A stretch of 64,000 nt of DNA from an uncultured Coriobacteriales bacterium (GCA_934646835.1 CAKUES010000008.1:32590-96589), one strand, 5' to 3'; shown: positions 9,417-19,268, numbered from the stretch's first letter. The notes: generated by a model from the letters alone, not told the origin. A program made the numbers and translations.

Positions 9417-10444
9417 TGCTGAGCATGTTCAACCATTACCCGACCTTCATGCTGTTTTTGGCCTTCGTCATCTCGATGGCGCTGACCATGGCCGTGATGC
9501 CGGCCTTCATCAAGCTGTTGCGCCACCGCGAGATCGGCCAGCAGGTGCGCGCCGACGGCCCCGAGGGCCATCTGGTCAAGCAGGGCACGCCCACCATGGG
9601 CGGCGTCATCATCATCTTGATGATGAGCCTGTCCGTCTTCATCGTTCACGCGCCTGACGCGCGCCTGCTGCTCATCCTGGCAGCCACGCTGCTGACGGGC
9701 CTGCTCGGCTTCATCGACGACGCGTCCAAGGTTGCCAAGGAGCGCTCGCTCGGCTTGACGCCGATCCAGAAGATGGCCGGCCTCACCGTCATCGTCGTCG
9801 CCTTCTGCCTCATCGCCGTCAACGTGCTCGACATCGCGCCGACGGTTACCATTCCCTTCACGGGCTTCGAGATCGACCTCGGCGTGGCCGCCTTCCATAT
9901 CGGCGGCGTCTATGTGCCCTGGCTGTACGTGATCTTCGTCTTCCTGCTGATGGCGGGCATGTCCAACGCCGTCAACCTCACCGACGGCCTCGACGGTCTT
10001 GCCGGCGGCACCGTGATGATCACGATGGGCGTCATGGCCGCCATCTGCTACGCGACCAACCTGCTCGACGTGGGCGTGTTCGCGATGGCCGCTGCCGGTG
10101 CCTGTGTGGGCTTTCTGTGGTTCAACTGCTATCCCGCGAGCATCTTCATGGGCGACACCGGCTCCCTGGCGCTTGGCACAGCCTTTGCCGCCATCGCCGT
10201 CATCACCAAGACGGAGCTCTTCAGCATCATCATCGGCTTCATCTTCGTCGCGGAGGCACTCTCCGTCATCATCCAGGTGGCGTATTTCAAGAAGACCCAC
10301 AAGCGCATCTTCCTGATGGCCCCGCTGCACCACCACTTTGAGAAGAAGGGCTGGAGCGAGACCAAGGTCGTCATCCGCTTCTGGATCATCACCGCGCTGC
10401 TGGCCGGCATCGGCTTCGTCGCCTTCTTCGCAACCAAGCTCTAG
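9416..10444 (+). CDS. mraY: Phospho-N-acetylmuramoyl-pentapeptide transferase MraY
   Basis: Transfers phospho-MurNAc-pentapeptide to undecaprenyl phosphate, forming lipid I at the membrane. About ten hydrophobic segments; MraY signatures are TPTMGGV (about 60), the catalytic-site NAVNLTDGLDGLAGG, FMGDTGSLALG and the MAPLHHHFE histidine motif near residue 302. At 342 residues it is normal. The ATG shares one base with the murF stop. A 138-base gap with short GC hairpins follows before murD. Confidence 0.96.
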   Translation: MLSMFNHYPTFMLFLAFVISMALTMAVMPAFIKLLRHREIGQQVRADGPEGHLVKQGTPTMGGVIIILMMSLSVFIVHAPDARLLLILAATLLTGLLGFIDDASKVAKERSLGLTPIQKMAGLTVIVVAFCLIAVNVLDIAPTVTIPFTGFEIDLGVAAFHIGGVYVPWLYVIFVFLLMAGMSNAVNLTDGLDGLAGGTVMITMGVMAAICYATNLLDVGVFAMAAAGACVGFLWFNCYPASIFMGDTGSLALGTAFAAIAVITKTELFSIIIGFIFVAEALSVIIQVAYFKKTHKRIFLMAPLHHHFEKKGWSETKVVIRFWIITALLAGIGFVAFFATKL

Positions 10445-10582
10445 AGAGCTGACGCTGTGGCGTCCGGCGCCTTGCGCCGCAAGTAGAATACGTGTGGGCT
10501 GGCATAGCCGGCCCACTTGAGCGAACAACGGCAGGCGAGCTTGAGGCTGGCCTGCCTTGCAACAACAAGGAGATGTTTTCCT

Positions 10583-11932
10583 ATGTCCGATATCCTCGTC
10601 TTGGGCCTGGGCAAGGCCGGTGCCGCCGCGGCGCATCATGCACTGGCTGCTGGCGACAAAGTCACCGTCTACGCCGGCAAGTCCGCTGATCCGCAAAGCG
10701 AGCAGGTTCGCTCGCTCGAGGCGGGCGGCGCGCACGTCGTCTGCGGGACCGAGGACGTCGAGGGCAGCTACGACCTCTGCATCGCAAGCCCCGGCATCTC
10801 CGAGAACTCTGCCTTTTACCAGGCGGGCAGGCAGCATGCGGAGGAGCTGGTAGGGGAGTGCGAGTACGCCTTCCGTCTGTCCCCTCAGCGCTGGATCGCC
10901 ATCACGGGCACTAACGGCAAGACGACCACGACCTCGCTTGTCGCCCACCTGCTCAACGCCGCTGGCAAGCTCGCGTACCCCTGCGGCAACATCGGCGACA
11001 CCTGCACGGAGTCTGTCGACCATCGCCGTGAGGACGAGACCCTCGTGGCGGAGATGTCCTCTTACGGCCTGGCGAGCACGAGCAAGTTTGCCCCGCAGGT
11101 TGCCGCCCTACTTAACATTACTCCGGACCATCTCTCCTGGCACGGCTCGCTTGAGGCCTACGCCGCAGCCAAGCTCAAGGTCTTTGCCAACATGGGCGCG
11201 GGCGACACCGCCGTCGTCTGCGATGAGGTGCCTGAGAGTGCCCAGATCGCCGCAGACCTGCGTGCCCGCGGCATGCGCGTCATCACGGTTGGCAGCGACA
11301 CGGGCGCGGATTGCGCCTTCGAGGATGCCGAGCACATGCTCTGCGTTCGCATCGACGGCTCCCTTGTCAAGCTCGTCTCCGTGGCAGAGCTGCAGATCAA
11401 GGGCCCGCACAACGTCATGAACGCGCTTGCAGGCGCTGCCTGCGCGCTGGCCTACGGCTGCGACGGCGCGGGCGTTCGCACCGGCCTCGCGAGCTTTGCC
11501 CCGCTCGAGCACCGCATCGAGCCGGTTGCGACGGTCGACGGCGTTGGTTACTTCAACGACTCCAAGGGCACCAACGTCGATGCGACGCTCGTCGCTATCA
11601 AGGCCTTTCCCGGCCAGCCCATCGTCTTGCTCGTGGGCGGCCGTGACAAGGGCACGGACCTCGCTCCGCTGGTCGAGGCCTGCAAAGGCCCTGTGCGCAC
11701 CGTCATCTGCTATGGCGAGGCCGCAGAGCGCTTCTTTAAGGCGTTTGAGGGTGCCGGTATCGAGCTGATGTGCGAGAAGGGTATGCGAGAGGCCTTTGCT
11801 GCTGCAGCTGGGATCGCTAACAGCGGCGACGTCGTGCTGCTTTCGCCGGCATGTGCGTCTTTCGATGAGTTCAAGTCGTTCAACCACCGCGGCGAGGTCT
11901 TCAAGGAACTCGTTGCGGAGCTTAAGGGTTAG
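10583..11932 (+). CDS. murD: UDP-N-acetylmuramoylalanine--D-glutamate ligase MurD
   Basis: Adds D-glutamate to UDP-MurNAc-L-Ala. The start at 10583 is chosen because AAGGAG lies 8 bases upstream and the protein begins MSDILVLGLGKAG, the nucleotide-fold start seen in MurD; a longer frame from 10517 has no support. GTNGKTTTT (about 109-117) is the P-loop, and family blocks NITPDHLSWH and NDSKGTNVDAT are present. 449 residues, normal. Only 3 bases separate it from ftsW. Confidence 0.95.
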   Translation: MSDILVLGLGKAGAAAAHHALAAGDKVTVYAGKSADPQSEQVRSLEAGGAHVVCGTEDVEGSYDLCIASPGISENSAFYQAGRQHAEELVGECEYAFRLSPQRWIAITGTNGKTTTTSLVAHLLNAAGKLAYPCGNIGDTCTESVDHRREDETLVAEMSSYGLASTSKFAPQVAALLNITPDHLSWHGSLEAYAAAKLKVFANMGAGDTAVVCDEVPESAQIAADLRARGMRVITVGSDTGADCAFEDAEHMLCVRIDGSLVKLVSVAELQIKGPHNVMNALAGAACALAYGCDGAGVRTGLASFAPLEHRIEPVATVDGVGYFNDSKGTNVDATLVAIKAFPGQPIVLLVGGRDKGTDLAPLVEACKGPVRTVICYGEAAERFFKAFEGAGIELMCEKGMREAFAAAAGIANSGDVVLLSPACASFDEFKSFNHRGEVFKELVAELKG

Positions 11933-11935
11933 TGT

Positions 11936-14050
11936 ATGCAGTTGTCCTTCGGGAAAAAAGAGGCCGCCAAGGGCAAGGCCGACGATAAGGGCCGCAAGGG
12001 TGCGGCAGCTTCCAAGCCTGCGCGTGGCAAGGGCTCTGGTCGTGCTGGGTCCAAGGTCACCGGCGATGCCCAGAAGGGCAAGCGCAAGTCTGTGGAGGAG
12101 AAGGCCAAGCCCACGGAGCCAAAGGGCGTGTTCTCTGCCCCGGCCCTGATCATGGGCCCGCGCCTGCTCTTCATCGCCGCCATCGTCATCCTGTGCGTCT
12201 TGGGCCTGGTGATGATCTACTCGTCGTCTTCCATCGAGGCCTACGGCGACAGCGCCTTTGGCAACAACCCCATGTACTTCTTCAAGCAGCAGGTCCTCTG
12301 GCTTGTCATCGGCACCGTTGCCTGTGTGGCAGCCGCGCTCATCCCGTACCATTTCTGGAAGAGGCGCTACGTCGCCTATATCCTGTGGGGTATCACGGCG
12401 GCGCTGCTGCTCGCGGTCGCCTTGGGTCTTGGCTCGACCCAGCTCGGCGCGGATCGCTCGCTGTCGTTGGGTCCCATCAACATCCAGCCTGCGGAGTTTG
12501 CCAAGATCTCCGTCATCTTGGTGATGGCGAGCATCCTCGAGCGCTGGAATGCTGGCGAGATCGACGGCCAGCGCGCTTGCTTTGAGCTGATGGGTATCGC
12601 GGGCTTCACCTTGGTGCTCATCTTCAAGCAGCCAGACCTCGGCACCTCGATGATCTTGATCATCGGCATCCTCGCCATGCTCATCCTCGCGGGTATTGAC
12701 AAGCGCATCATCTTGGTGTTGATCGGCTTGGGCGTGCTGTTCTTCATCTTTACCAGCATCGTCCAGCCCTATCACCTCGATCGCATCTGGACCATGCTCG
12801 ACCCTTGGGCAGACGCGCAGGGCAACGGCTACCAGACCGTCCAGGGCTTTCTGGCCTTTGGTTCGGGCGGCATCTTTGGCACCGGCCTTGGCCTGTCGCG
12901 CCAGAAGTACGACTACCTGCCCTATGCCTACAACGACTTCATCTACGCCGTCATCGGCGAGGAGCTCGGCCTTGTCGGCGCGCTTGCAACGCTGCTGCTT
13001 TTTGTGGTGTTCATCTACGCCGGCATGCGCATCTCGCACACGGCGAGGGATACCTTTGGCGGCATCATCGCCGGTGCGCTGACCACGATGGTGGGCTTTC
13101 AGGCCTGCCTCAACATGGCCTGCGTTGTGGGTGTGGCCCCTGTCACCGGCAAGGCGCTGCCCTTCATCTCCTATGGCGGCTCCTCGCTTCTGGCGACTAT
13201 GATCATGTGCGGCCTCGTCTTGAGCGTATCCAGGCTCAGCCGCCTGGACAACCAGGTCGAGAAGCGCCGCGAGAACCTCATCGTCATGGACGGCGGCAGA
13301 GCGGCTGCAAGGGGTGTCGCCCAGACGCCGCAGGCTGGCCCGCAGGGCGTCGGCGGTGTCCTCGGCGGTATCGCAGGTGCCGTCGGCGGTGTTGTGTGCG
13401 GTGTCGGCTCCCGATTCTCGCATGGTGGCTCTGCACCGGCGCAGGGGCGCAACACGCGTGGCGCTGCTTCCAATCAGCGTGCAGATGCCGAGCATCAGCG
13501 TAACGCGCGTCAGGAGGGCACTGCATCGCGCAGCAATGGTGCCGTTGGTGGCGGCAGGCTGAGCTCCGAGCGCGGCCGCAGCAATTCCGGCTATGGCGCG
13601 CGTCCGCAGCACGGCGCAGCGCCTGGTCAGCAGCACCGCGGTGGCTCTGGTAGCTCTGCCGCGGGTCAGCGCAACGTGGGTTATGGCCAGCCGACATCCG
13701 GAGACACCCGTGCGGCGCGGACGCGCCAGCAGGCTGCGCGCATCGACTCCGGTCACAGCTCGCATCGCAACCCGGCTCCCGGGGCCAACCGCGCCTCCTA
13801 CGGCAGCGCGCCGACGCACGAGCCGCGTCGCCCGCAAGGCCAGCAGGCGTCCTCTTCGCGCAGACCGCGCCGCAGCGATATGGACGTCGACCTCGTCGAT
13901 ATCCGCCCGAGGGCTCCGCGTACCCAGCGTTCTGACGACCCGCGTCGTCAGCATCTCGATGATGCACGTCGTCAACAGCCCCGTCCCAACCGCAGCTCCT
14001 CTGCATCGCATGGCGGCAGCGGACACAGCCCCCGCCGCCCCAAGCGTTAG
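11936..14050 (+). CDS. ftsW: SEDS peptidoglycan polymerase FtsW with long low-complexity tails
   Basis: Septal glycosyltransferase working with FtsI. The SEDS core is about residues 70-445, with ten or so membrane helices and the signatures QPDLGTSM, GIFGTGLGLSRQKYDYLPYAYNDFI (in part) and PFISYGGSSLLATM. At 704 residues it is far longer than the usual 400. The extra length is a Lys/Gly/Ala-rich N-terminus (1-65) and a 260-residue C-terminal tail rich in Arg, Gln, Gly, Ser and His with no recognisable domain. Both tails should be cytoplasmic. FtsW rather than RodA is inferred from the dcw position between murD and murG. Confidence 0.92.
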   Translation: MQLSFGKKEAAKGKADDKGRKGAAASKPARGKGSGRAGSKVTGDAQKGKRKSVEEKAKPTEPKGVFSAPALIMGPRLLFIAAIVILCVLGLVMIYSSSSIEAYGDSAFGNNPMYFFKQQVLWLVIGTVACVAAALIPYHFWKRRYVAYILWGITAALLLAVALGLGSTQLGADRSLSLGPINIQPAEFAKISVILVMASILERWNAGEIDGQRACFELMGIAGFTLVLIFKQPDLGTSMILIIGILAMLILAGIDKRIILVLIGLGVLFFIFTSIVQPYHLDRIWTMLDPWADAQGNGYQTVQGFLAFGSGGIFGTGLGLSRQKYDYLPYAYNDFIYAVIGEELGLVGALATLLLFVVFIYAGMRISHTARDTFGGIIAGALTTMVGFQACLNMACVVGVAPVTGKALPFISYGGSSLLATMIMCGLVLSVSRLSRLDNQVEKRRENLIVMDGGRAAARGVAQTPQAGPQGVGGVLGGIAGAVGGVVCGVGSRFSHGGSAPAQGRNTRGAASNQRADAEHQRNARQEGTASRSNGAVGGGRLSSERGRSNSGYGARPQHGAAPGQQHRGGSGSSAAGQRNVGYGQPTSGDTRAARTRQQAARIDSGHSSHRNPAPGANRASYGSAPTHEPRRPQGQQASSSRRPRRSDMDVDLVDIRPRAPRTQRSDDPRRQHLDDARRQQPRPNRSSSASHGGSGHSPRRPKR

Positions 14051-14075
14051 GGGAGAGGTGCGATTGACGCGACGC

Positions 14076-14175
14076 TTATGGGGAGGGACAGGGTCCCTCC
14101 CCTACGTAACCAGCGGTTTTACCAATCGTATGTTGTGTGTAGCCCGTAGGGGAGGGACCCTGTCCCTCCCCATAA
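14076..14175. repeat. Family A palindromic element (GGGGAGGGAC stem)
   Basis: Perfect 31-bp inverted repeat (14076-14106 and 14145-14175) around a 38-base loop; each arm is itself a hairpin, GGGGAGGGAC/GTCCCTCCCC. The loop carries ACCAGCGGTTTTACCAATCG, shared with copies near 21.6, 52.3 and 60.8 kb. The right flank GCAAGGTTTATG (read on the minus strand) matches the 60.8 kb copy. The 14051-14593 gap between ftsW and murG holds no gene. Confidence 0.9.
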
Positions 14176-14326
14176 ACCTTGCTGCAAGCAGCAGATTTCT
14201 AGGAATGCGGAATAACGCAAACTATACGTTTTCGAGAGGGGGGTCGACATACTCGGCTTCCCTCTTTTGTTCGTGGTATAGCGGCAGCTCGCCTGCGCGC
14301 TCCGTCTGTGGCGAGCTGGCCAAAAG

Positions 14327-14418
14327 TCTGAACGATGAATCGTTCAGAGAATCGGCCAAGGGGGCCGCTTTCGTCCAAATCCCCGATTGTCTGAACGAAT
14401 AATCGTTCAGACAATCGG
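14327..14418. repeat. Two family C palindromes (TCTGAACGA)
   Basis: TCTGAACGAT-AATCGTTCAGA type palindromes at 14327-14348 and 14383-14418. The second is a perfect 16-bp stem with a 4-base AATA loop. The same core recurs at 43423-43458 and 43494-43513. Upstream of murG; may act in the murG leader or as a terminator of ftsW mRNA, but there are no T-runs. Confidence 0.85.
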
Positions 14419-14593
14419 CCCGTGCGCTGCTCGTGCCCATGTGCGCAGCAGCCTGAGCGCTCTGTGTTCGGCGCTTCATTGTTACCCTTGGGTCTCAATG
14501 CGGCTGTGCCCTGTTCCTCGCATCTAAAAAAAGGTACGATGTAAAGCTGTATCCCGTCCAAAAGGACCAATAACGCAACTCGGAGCGAGGAAC

Positions 14594-15700
14594 ATGTACT
14601 TTGTCGTGTCTGCCGGCGGCACCGCCGGTCATATCAACCCCGCCATCGCCGTGGCAGACGAGCTTCGCCGTCGTGGCCACCGCATTCTCTTCGTTGGAAC
14701 GCCGGACCATATCGAGGCCAAGCTCGCCGTCGAGGCAGGCTTCGACTTCAAGGGCTTCGAGGTCTCGGGCTTTGATGCCGCCCATCCGCTGACGCTCATC
14801 ACCGGCGGCACCAAGATCCTCAAGGCGACCTCCGCTGCCAAGGCCATGTTCAAGGCCGACCGCCCGGACGCCGTCCTCACTTTTGGAGCCTACGTCTCCA
14901 TTCCCGTCGGCCGTGCCGCGACCTCGCTGGGCATTCCGCTGATCGTCCACGAGCAGAACTCCGTTCCCGGCATGGCGAACAAGTACCTCGCTAAGAAGGC
15001 GACGGTCACGGCGCTCACCTACAAGGAGTCCGCCAAGCACCTCGAGCCCAAAAACGAGCCTGTCATCATCGGCAACCCGGTTCGTGCGAGCTTCGAGACC
15101 TGCAGCCGCGAGGCCGGTCGCGATCTGCTCGGCATCCCGCAAGACGCCACGGTGCTCCTCGCCTTTGGCGGTAGCCTCGGCGCCCAGCACCTCAACGCCG
15201 CGGTCTGCGCTATGAAGGACCAACTGCTTGCCGTCGACAAGCTCTACATCGTCCACGGCACCGGCGCCCAGGACCACCAGGCGGTGCTCGACAAGCTGGC
15301 CCTCACTCAGGCCGAGCAAGAGCGTTACAAGGTCTTCGAGTACATCAACCAGATGGGCGACGTGCTCGCGGCAAGCGACCTCGTCGTCTCCCGTGCAGGC
15401 GCCTCTTCCCTGGCAGAGATCATGACGCTCGGCATCCCCGCCGTGCTCGTGCCCTTCCCCTACGCCCGCGGCGACCACCAGACCCTCAACGCCTCCGGTT
15501 GCGTCGAGGCCGGCGCCGCCTGCCTCATCCCGGACGTAGAGGTTGAGGGCGAGGAGTTCTCCTCGCTGGTGCTCGACCTGGTCCAAAACCCCGCGCGCCG
15601 CGAGAAGATGGCCGCGGCCTGCAAGCAGTTCTCTGGCTCGTCTGCGCGCAACACGCTCGCAGACATCGCCTGCAACATCACCGAAAGGAGCCGCGCCTAA
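14594..15700 (+). CDS. murG: UDP-GlcNAc:lipid I N-acetylglucosaminyltransferase MurG
   Basis: Converts lipid I to lipid II on the inner membrane face. N-terminal SAGGTAGHINPAIA (about 6-18) is the GT28 glycine loop; HEQNSVPGMANK and the donor-site segment SRAGASSLAEIMTLGIPAVLVPFPYA (in part) follow. 368 residues, normal. GAGCGAGGA precedes the ATG. Because 543 bases separate it from ftsW it may have its own promoter: TACGAT at 14535-14540 with a weak TGTTCC 17 bases upstream is a candidate. The stop overlaps the murC start (TAATG). Confidence 0.95.
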   Translation: MYFVVSAGGTAGHINPAIAVADELRRRGHRILFVGTPDHIEAKLAVEAGFDFKGFEVSGFDAAHPLTLITGGTKILKATSAAKAMFKADRPDAVLTFGAYVSIPVGRAATSLGIPLIVHEQNSVPGMANKYLAKKATVTALTYKESAKHLEPKNEPVIIGNPVRASFETCSREAGRDLLGIPQDATVLLAFGGSLGAQHLNAAVCAMKDQLLAVDKLYIVHGTGAQDHQAVLDKLALTQAEQERYKVFEYINQMGDVLAASDLVVSRAGASSLAEIMTLGIPAVLVPFPYARGDHQTLNASGCVEAGAACLIPDVEVEGEEFSSLVLDLVQNPARREKMAAACKQFSGSSARNTLADIACNITERSRA

Positions 15701-17091
15701 TGACGAGCTCTCCCCAGAAGATCCACTTCATTGGCATCGGCGGCGTCGGCATGTCCGGCATCGCCCTCGTCGCCCACCAGCGCGGCTTGACGGTTACCGG
15801 CTCTGACATGAAGGAGTCGCGCGCCGTGCTCCAGCTGCGCGAGGCCGGCATCGAGGTCCATGTGGGCCACGCCGCCAGCAACATCGCACCCGACGTCGAC
15901 ACCGTCGTCATCTCCACCGCCATCCCGGAGAAAAACCCCGAGCTCGCCTATGCGCGCGAGCACGGCATCCAGGTCTGGCATCGCTCCCATATGCTCGCTT
16001 ACCTTGGCCGCGGCAAGAAGACCCTGGCCTGTGCGGGCACGCACGGCAAGACCACGACCTCTTCCATGCTCGCCACGATGATCGACCAGATGGGGCTTGA
16101 CCCCAGCTTCCTCATCGGCGGCACGGTCCAGGCCTACGGCACCAACGCCAAGTGCGGCAACGGCGACTACTACATCGTCGAGGCAGACGAGTCCGACGGC
16201 TCCTTCGTCCACTTGTCTCCCTACGCGGCACTCATCACGAATATCGAGGCCGATCATCTCGACCACTACGGCACGATCGAGGCCATCTACGAGGCCTTCG
16301 GCGACTTCTTGAGCCTTCTGCCCGAGGAAGGCGCCGCTGTCGTCTGCGCAGACGACCCCATGCTCGCCAAGATCGCGCGTGCCACGGGCAAGCGCACCAT
16401 CACCTACGGCGAGGCCGGCAACCCCGACGCCCAGTCGACTTTTGTGATCACCGGTCGCTCGGGTATCGGCAACGCCTTCACCGTCACCTTCCCGGACGGC
16501 TCCACCGTCGATGCCTCCATCAGCCGCAACCCCGGTCGCCACAACGTGCTCAACGCCACCGGCATCCTCACCATCGCCTGGGCCCTCGGCCTGGACATGG
16601 AGGCTGCCGCCAAGGCGCTGTCCACCTTTGGCGGCGTCAAGCGCAGGTTCGACCTCGTGGGCGAGGCTGGCGGCGTCACGGTCGTCGACGACTACGCCCA
16701 TCACCCCACAGAGATCAAGGCAACGCTTGAAGCGGCCTCCAAGCTCGACTTCAAGCACGTCCACGTGCTCTTCCAGCCGCACCGCTACTCGCGCACCGAG
16801 TCCCTCGCGCGCTTGTTTGCCGATGCCTTCGACCAGGCTGACAGCGTGACCTTCATGGACGTCTACGCCGCCGGCGAGGCCCCCATCCCCGGTGTCTCCG
16901 GCAAGCTGCTCGTCGAGTCCGTTATGTCCCATAAGCACCGCAGCAACCTTGCGTGGATGCCCCATCGCATGGAGGTCATCCCGTACCTGCGCACCAAGCT
17001 CGAGCCGGGCGACCTGCTGATCACCATGGGCGCCGGCGACGTCACCGCCATGGGCCCGCAGATCCTTGCCGCCTTGGCAGACGAGGATTAA
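15700..17091 (+). CDS. murC: UDP-N-acetylmuramate--L-alanine ligase MurC
   Basis: Adds the first amino acid of the stem peptide. It begins with the FIGIGGVGMSGIA nucleotide fold; the P-loop is GTHGKTTTSSM at about 112-122, followed by the family blocks EADESDGSF and DDYAHHPTEI. 463 residues, normal. The ATG shares its A with the murG stop, and murB follows after 3 bases. Confidence 0.96.
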   Translation: MTSSPQKIHFIGIGGVGMSGIALVAHQRGLTVTGSDMKESRAVLQLREAGIEVHVGHAASNIAPDVDTVVISTAIPEKNPELAYAREHGIQVWHRSHMLAYLGRGKKTLACAGTHGKTTTSSMLATMIDQMGLDPSFLIGGTVQAYGTNAKCGNGDYYIVEADESDGSFVHLSPYAALITNIEADHLDHYGTIEAIYEAFGDFLSLLPEEGAAVVCADDPMLAKIARATGKRTITYGEAGNPDAQSTFVITGRSGIGNAFTVTFPDGSTVDASISRNPGRHNVLNATGILTIAWALGLDMEAAAKALSTFGGVKRRFDLVGEAGGVTVVDDYAHHPTEIKATLEAASKLDFKHVHVLFQPHRYSRTESLARLFADAFDQADSVTFMDVYAAGEAPIPGVSGKLLVESVMSHKHRSNLAWMPHRMEVIPYLRTKLEPGDLLITMGAGDVTAMGPQILAALADED

Positions 17092-17094
17092 ACC

Positions 17095-18048
17095 TTGGGT
17101 GCTTTCGACGCATACATACGCCTTGACGGCGCTATTTCCGGCTCCATCGCCTGCGACGAGCCGATGTCTCGCCACACAACCTACCGCATCGGTGGGCCGG
17201 CGTCGCTGTACATCACCTGCGATACCGTGTCGGATCTCTCGGTCGTGCTCGAGGTGTTGGCGGAGGAGGAGGTGCCTTGGACCGTCGTCGGCAAGGGCAG
17301 CAACCTGCTTGTCTCCGACGAGGGCTACCAGGGTGCCGTCATCGCGCTCGGCCGTGAGTTCAGCCGCATCGACTTTGGTGGTTACGGCGAGGAAGACGCG
17401 GATGCTGCCGGTGCGCCCGCACCCAGCGAGGTCGTCGTCACGGCCGGCGCTGCGGTTAACCTGTCCCGTCTGGTGACCAAGGCCTTTGGCCTGGGCCTTT
17501 CGGGCCTGGGCTTTGCCGTGGGCACGCCCGGCACAGTCGGCGGCGCTGTCCGCATGAACGCCGGCACGGCCACGGAGTGGCTGTGCAGCGTCATCGAGTC
17601 TGTCACGGTCTTCATCCCCGGCAAGGGTCTGTCCAAGCTCGGGGTCGAGGACATCGACTGGGGTTACCGCTCAAGCTCCATCCCCAAGGATGCGATTGTT
17701 GTGGAGGTTTCGCTCATCTTGCGACCCTCCGATAAGATTGTCCTTCACGCCTCGATGGAGGCAAGCCTCAAGAAGCGCCGCGCAAGCCAGCCGCTGTCAA
17801 AGCCCAGCTGCGGCAGCGTCTTCAAGGGGCCCGAGGGGGATTCCGCCGGTCGCCTCATCGAGGTCTGCGGCCTCAAGGGCACCGTCATCGGCGGCGCGCA
17901 GATCTCTGACGTGCACGCCAACTTCATCGTCAACAACGGCAGTGCGACGGCACAAGACGTGCTGGACCTCATTAAGCTCGCACGCGACAAGGTAGAGGAG
18001 AGATATGGCATCGAGCTACAGACAGAAGTCAGATTCCTCGGCTTCTAG
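17095..18048 (+). CDS. murB: UDP-N-acetylenolpyruvoylglucosamine reductase MurB
   Basis: FAD-dependent reduction of the enolpyruvyl ether to UDP-MurNAc. The MSRHTTYRIGGPA start of the FAD domain, GKGSNLLVSDEGYQG, AGTPGTVGGA-type GTPGTVGGAVRMNAG and the C-terminal KPSCGSVFKGP plus GGAQISDVHANFIVN place it in the type without the extra E. coli loop. TTG at 17095 gives MGAFDAYIRLDG, 3 bases after murC with GAGG upstream. 317 residues, normal. Its last 44 bases overlap ftsQ in another frame. Confidence 0.94.
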   Translation: MGAFDAYIRLDGAISGSIACDEPMSRHTTYRIGGPASLYITCDTVSDLSVVLEVLAEEEVPWTVVGKGSNLLVSDEGYQGAVIALGREFSRIDFGGYGEEDADAAGAPAPSEVVVTAGAAVNLSRLVTKAFGLGLSGLGFAVGTPGTVGGAVRMNAGTATEWLCSVIESVTVFIPGKGLSKLGVEDIDWGYRSSSIPKDAIVVEVSLILRPSDKIVLHASMEASLKKRRASQPLSKPSCGSVFKGPEGDSAGRLIEVCGLKGTVIGGAQISDVHANFIVNNGSATAQDVLDLIKLARDKVEERYGIELQTEVRFLGF

Positions 18049-19243
18049 CAGCTCTCGCCGCTCGTCTGCCACGGGCAAGCGCTCAGCTGTTCCTGCGAGC
18101 GCCAAGCGCAAGTCCGTCCGCAAGGACTCTGCTGCGAGCAAGGGGAGGATCTCCGCAAAATCGAAGACATCCAGTTCTCGGGCCAGGGACAAAGCCCCTG
18201 TCGAGGCTGCAGCTCCCACTGTGGATGCCGCTGGCGTTTCTGGGTCGCGTCGTAGCGTACGCGGCAAGCGCGATGCCGGCACGTCTGATAACTCCACGTC
18301 CCGCCGTTCTGTGCGCTCGGAGCGCTCTTCTGCTCGTTCCACACGCTCTTCTCGGAGCAAGTCCGCCGCACCTGCCGGCACCCAGGACTTCTCTGTGAGC
18401 GATGCCGACAAGCGCCGCCGCAACCGCGACATGGACGAGGTCGCCTCCGGCGGCCGCCGTGTCGGGGATATCCGTGCCTCCCGAGCGGCAGAGCGCGCAG
18501 CCCGTGCGCGCAAGCGCTACCTGTCCTACGTGCTCAAGCTCGCCGCCGTCATCGCGACGGTCCTGGTCGTCGTCTTTGGCAGCATCTTCATCTACCGCTC
18601 CAACTTGCTGGCAATCAACACGGTGACCGTCTCTGGCGCAGAGCATTTGACGGACCAGGAGGTCACTCAGCTTGCCGCTGTACCGGACGACTCCACGTTG
18701 CTGCGCCTCGATAGCGCCGGCATCTGCGAGCGTCTGCAGGAGCACCCCTGGGTGCAGAGCGCGACGGTCGTGAGGCAGTTCCCCAACTCGATCAAGATCC
18801 AGATCACGGAGCGTACCCCGTCTGCCGTGGTCAAGATCTCCAGCAAGAGTATCTGGGTCATCTCCACGGACGGCGCTTGGCTGTCGTCTGCCACCAAGGA
18901 GGATTGGAAGAACTACCGACGCATCGTCGACGCCGATGCGAGTATCTCCGCCCCGGTTGCCGGCGGCGAGTGCACCAACGAGGGTGTGCTCAACGCTCTC
19001 AAGATATACGACGGTGTGTCGCCTAAACTTGCCGAGCAGATCAAGAGCATCTCTGCAGAGTCCGCGGTCAAGACCTCACTCACCTTGAAGGGCGGTGTCA
19101 CCGTCGCCTTTGGCGAGGCGACTGATCTCGAGCTCAAGGAAGCCGACGTCTGGAAGCTGCTCGAGAAGTACGAGGGCACTATCTCCTACATCAACGTTCG
19201 CGTCCCCGACCGTCCGACCTATCGCAGCTCGTCTGGGGAGTAG
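18005..19243 (+). CDS. ftsQ: FtsQ/DivIB-like cell division protein with long basic N-terminal tail
   Basis: Bitopic divisome scaffold. About 170 cytoplasmic residues extremely rich in Ser, Arg and Lys precede a membrane helix (about 177-197), a POTRA domain (about 205-280, with AINTVTVSGAEHLTDQEV) and a FtsQ-type beta domain with PNSIKIQITERTPSAVV. The tail is far longer than in most FtsQ proteins. The ATG at 18005 has AGGAG upstream and lies inside murB. Last gene of the mur/fts operon; a strong terminator follows. Confidence 0.85.
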   Translation: MASSYRQKSDSSASSSSRRSSATGKRSAVPASAKRKSVRKDSAASKGRISAKSKTSSSRARDKAPVEAAAPTVDAAGVSGSRRSVRGKRDAGTSDNSTSRRSVRSERSSARSTRSSRSKSAAPAGTQDFSVSDADKRRRNRDMDEVASGGRRVGDIRASRAAERAARARKRYLSYVLKLAAVIATVLVVVFGSIFIYRSNLLAINTVTVSGAEHLTDQEVTQLAAVPDDSTLLRLDSAGICERLQEHPWVQSATVVRQFPNSIKIQITERTPSAVVKISSKSIWVISTDGAWLSSATKEDWKNYRRIVDADASISAPVAGGECTNEGVLNALKIYDGVSPKLAEQIKSISAESAVKTSLTLKGGVTVAFGEATDLELKEADVWKLLEKYEGTISYINVRVPDRPTYRSSSGE

Positions 19244-19268
19244 CTCTCTTCTGCATGCTCAGCAAATC

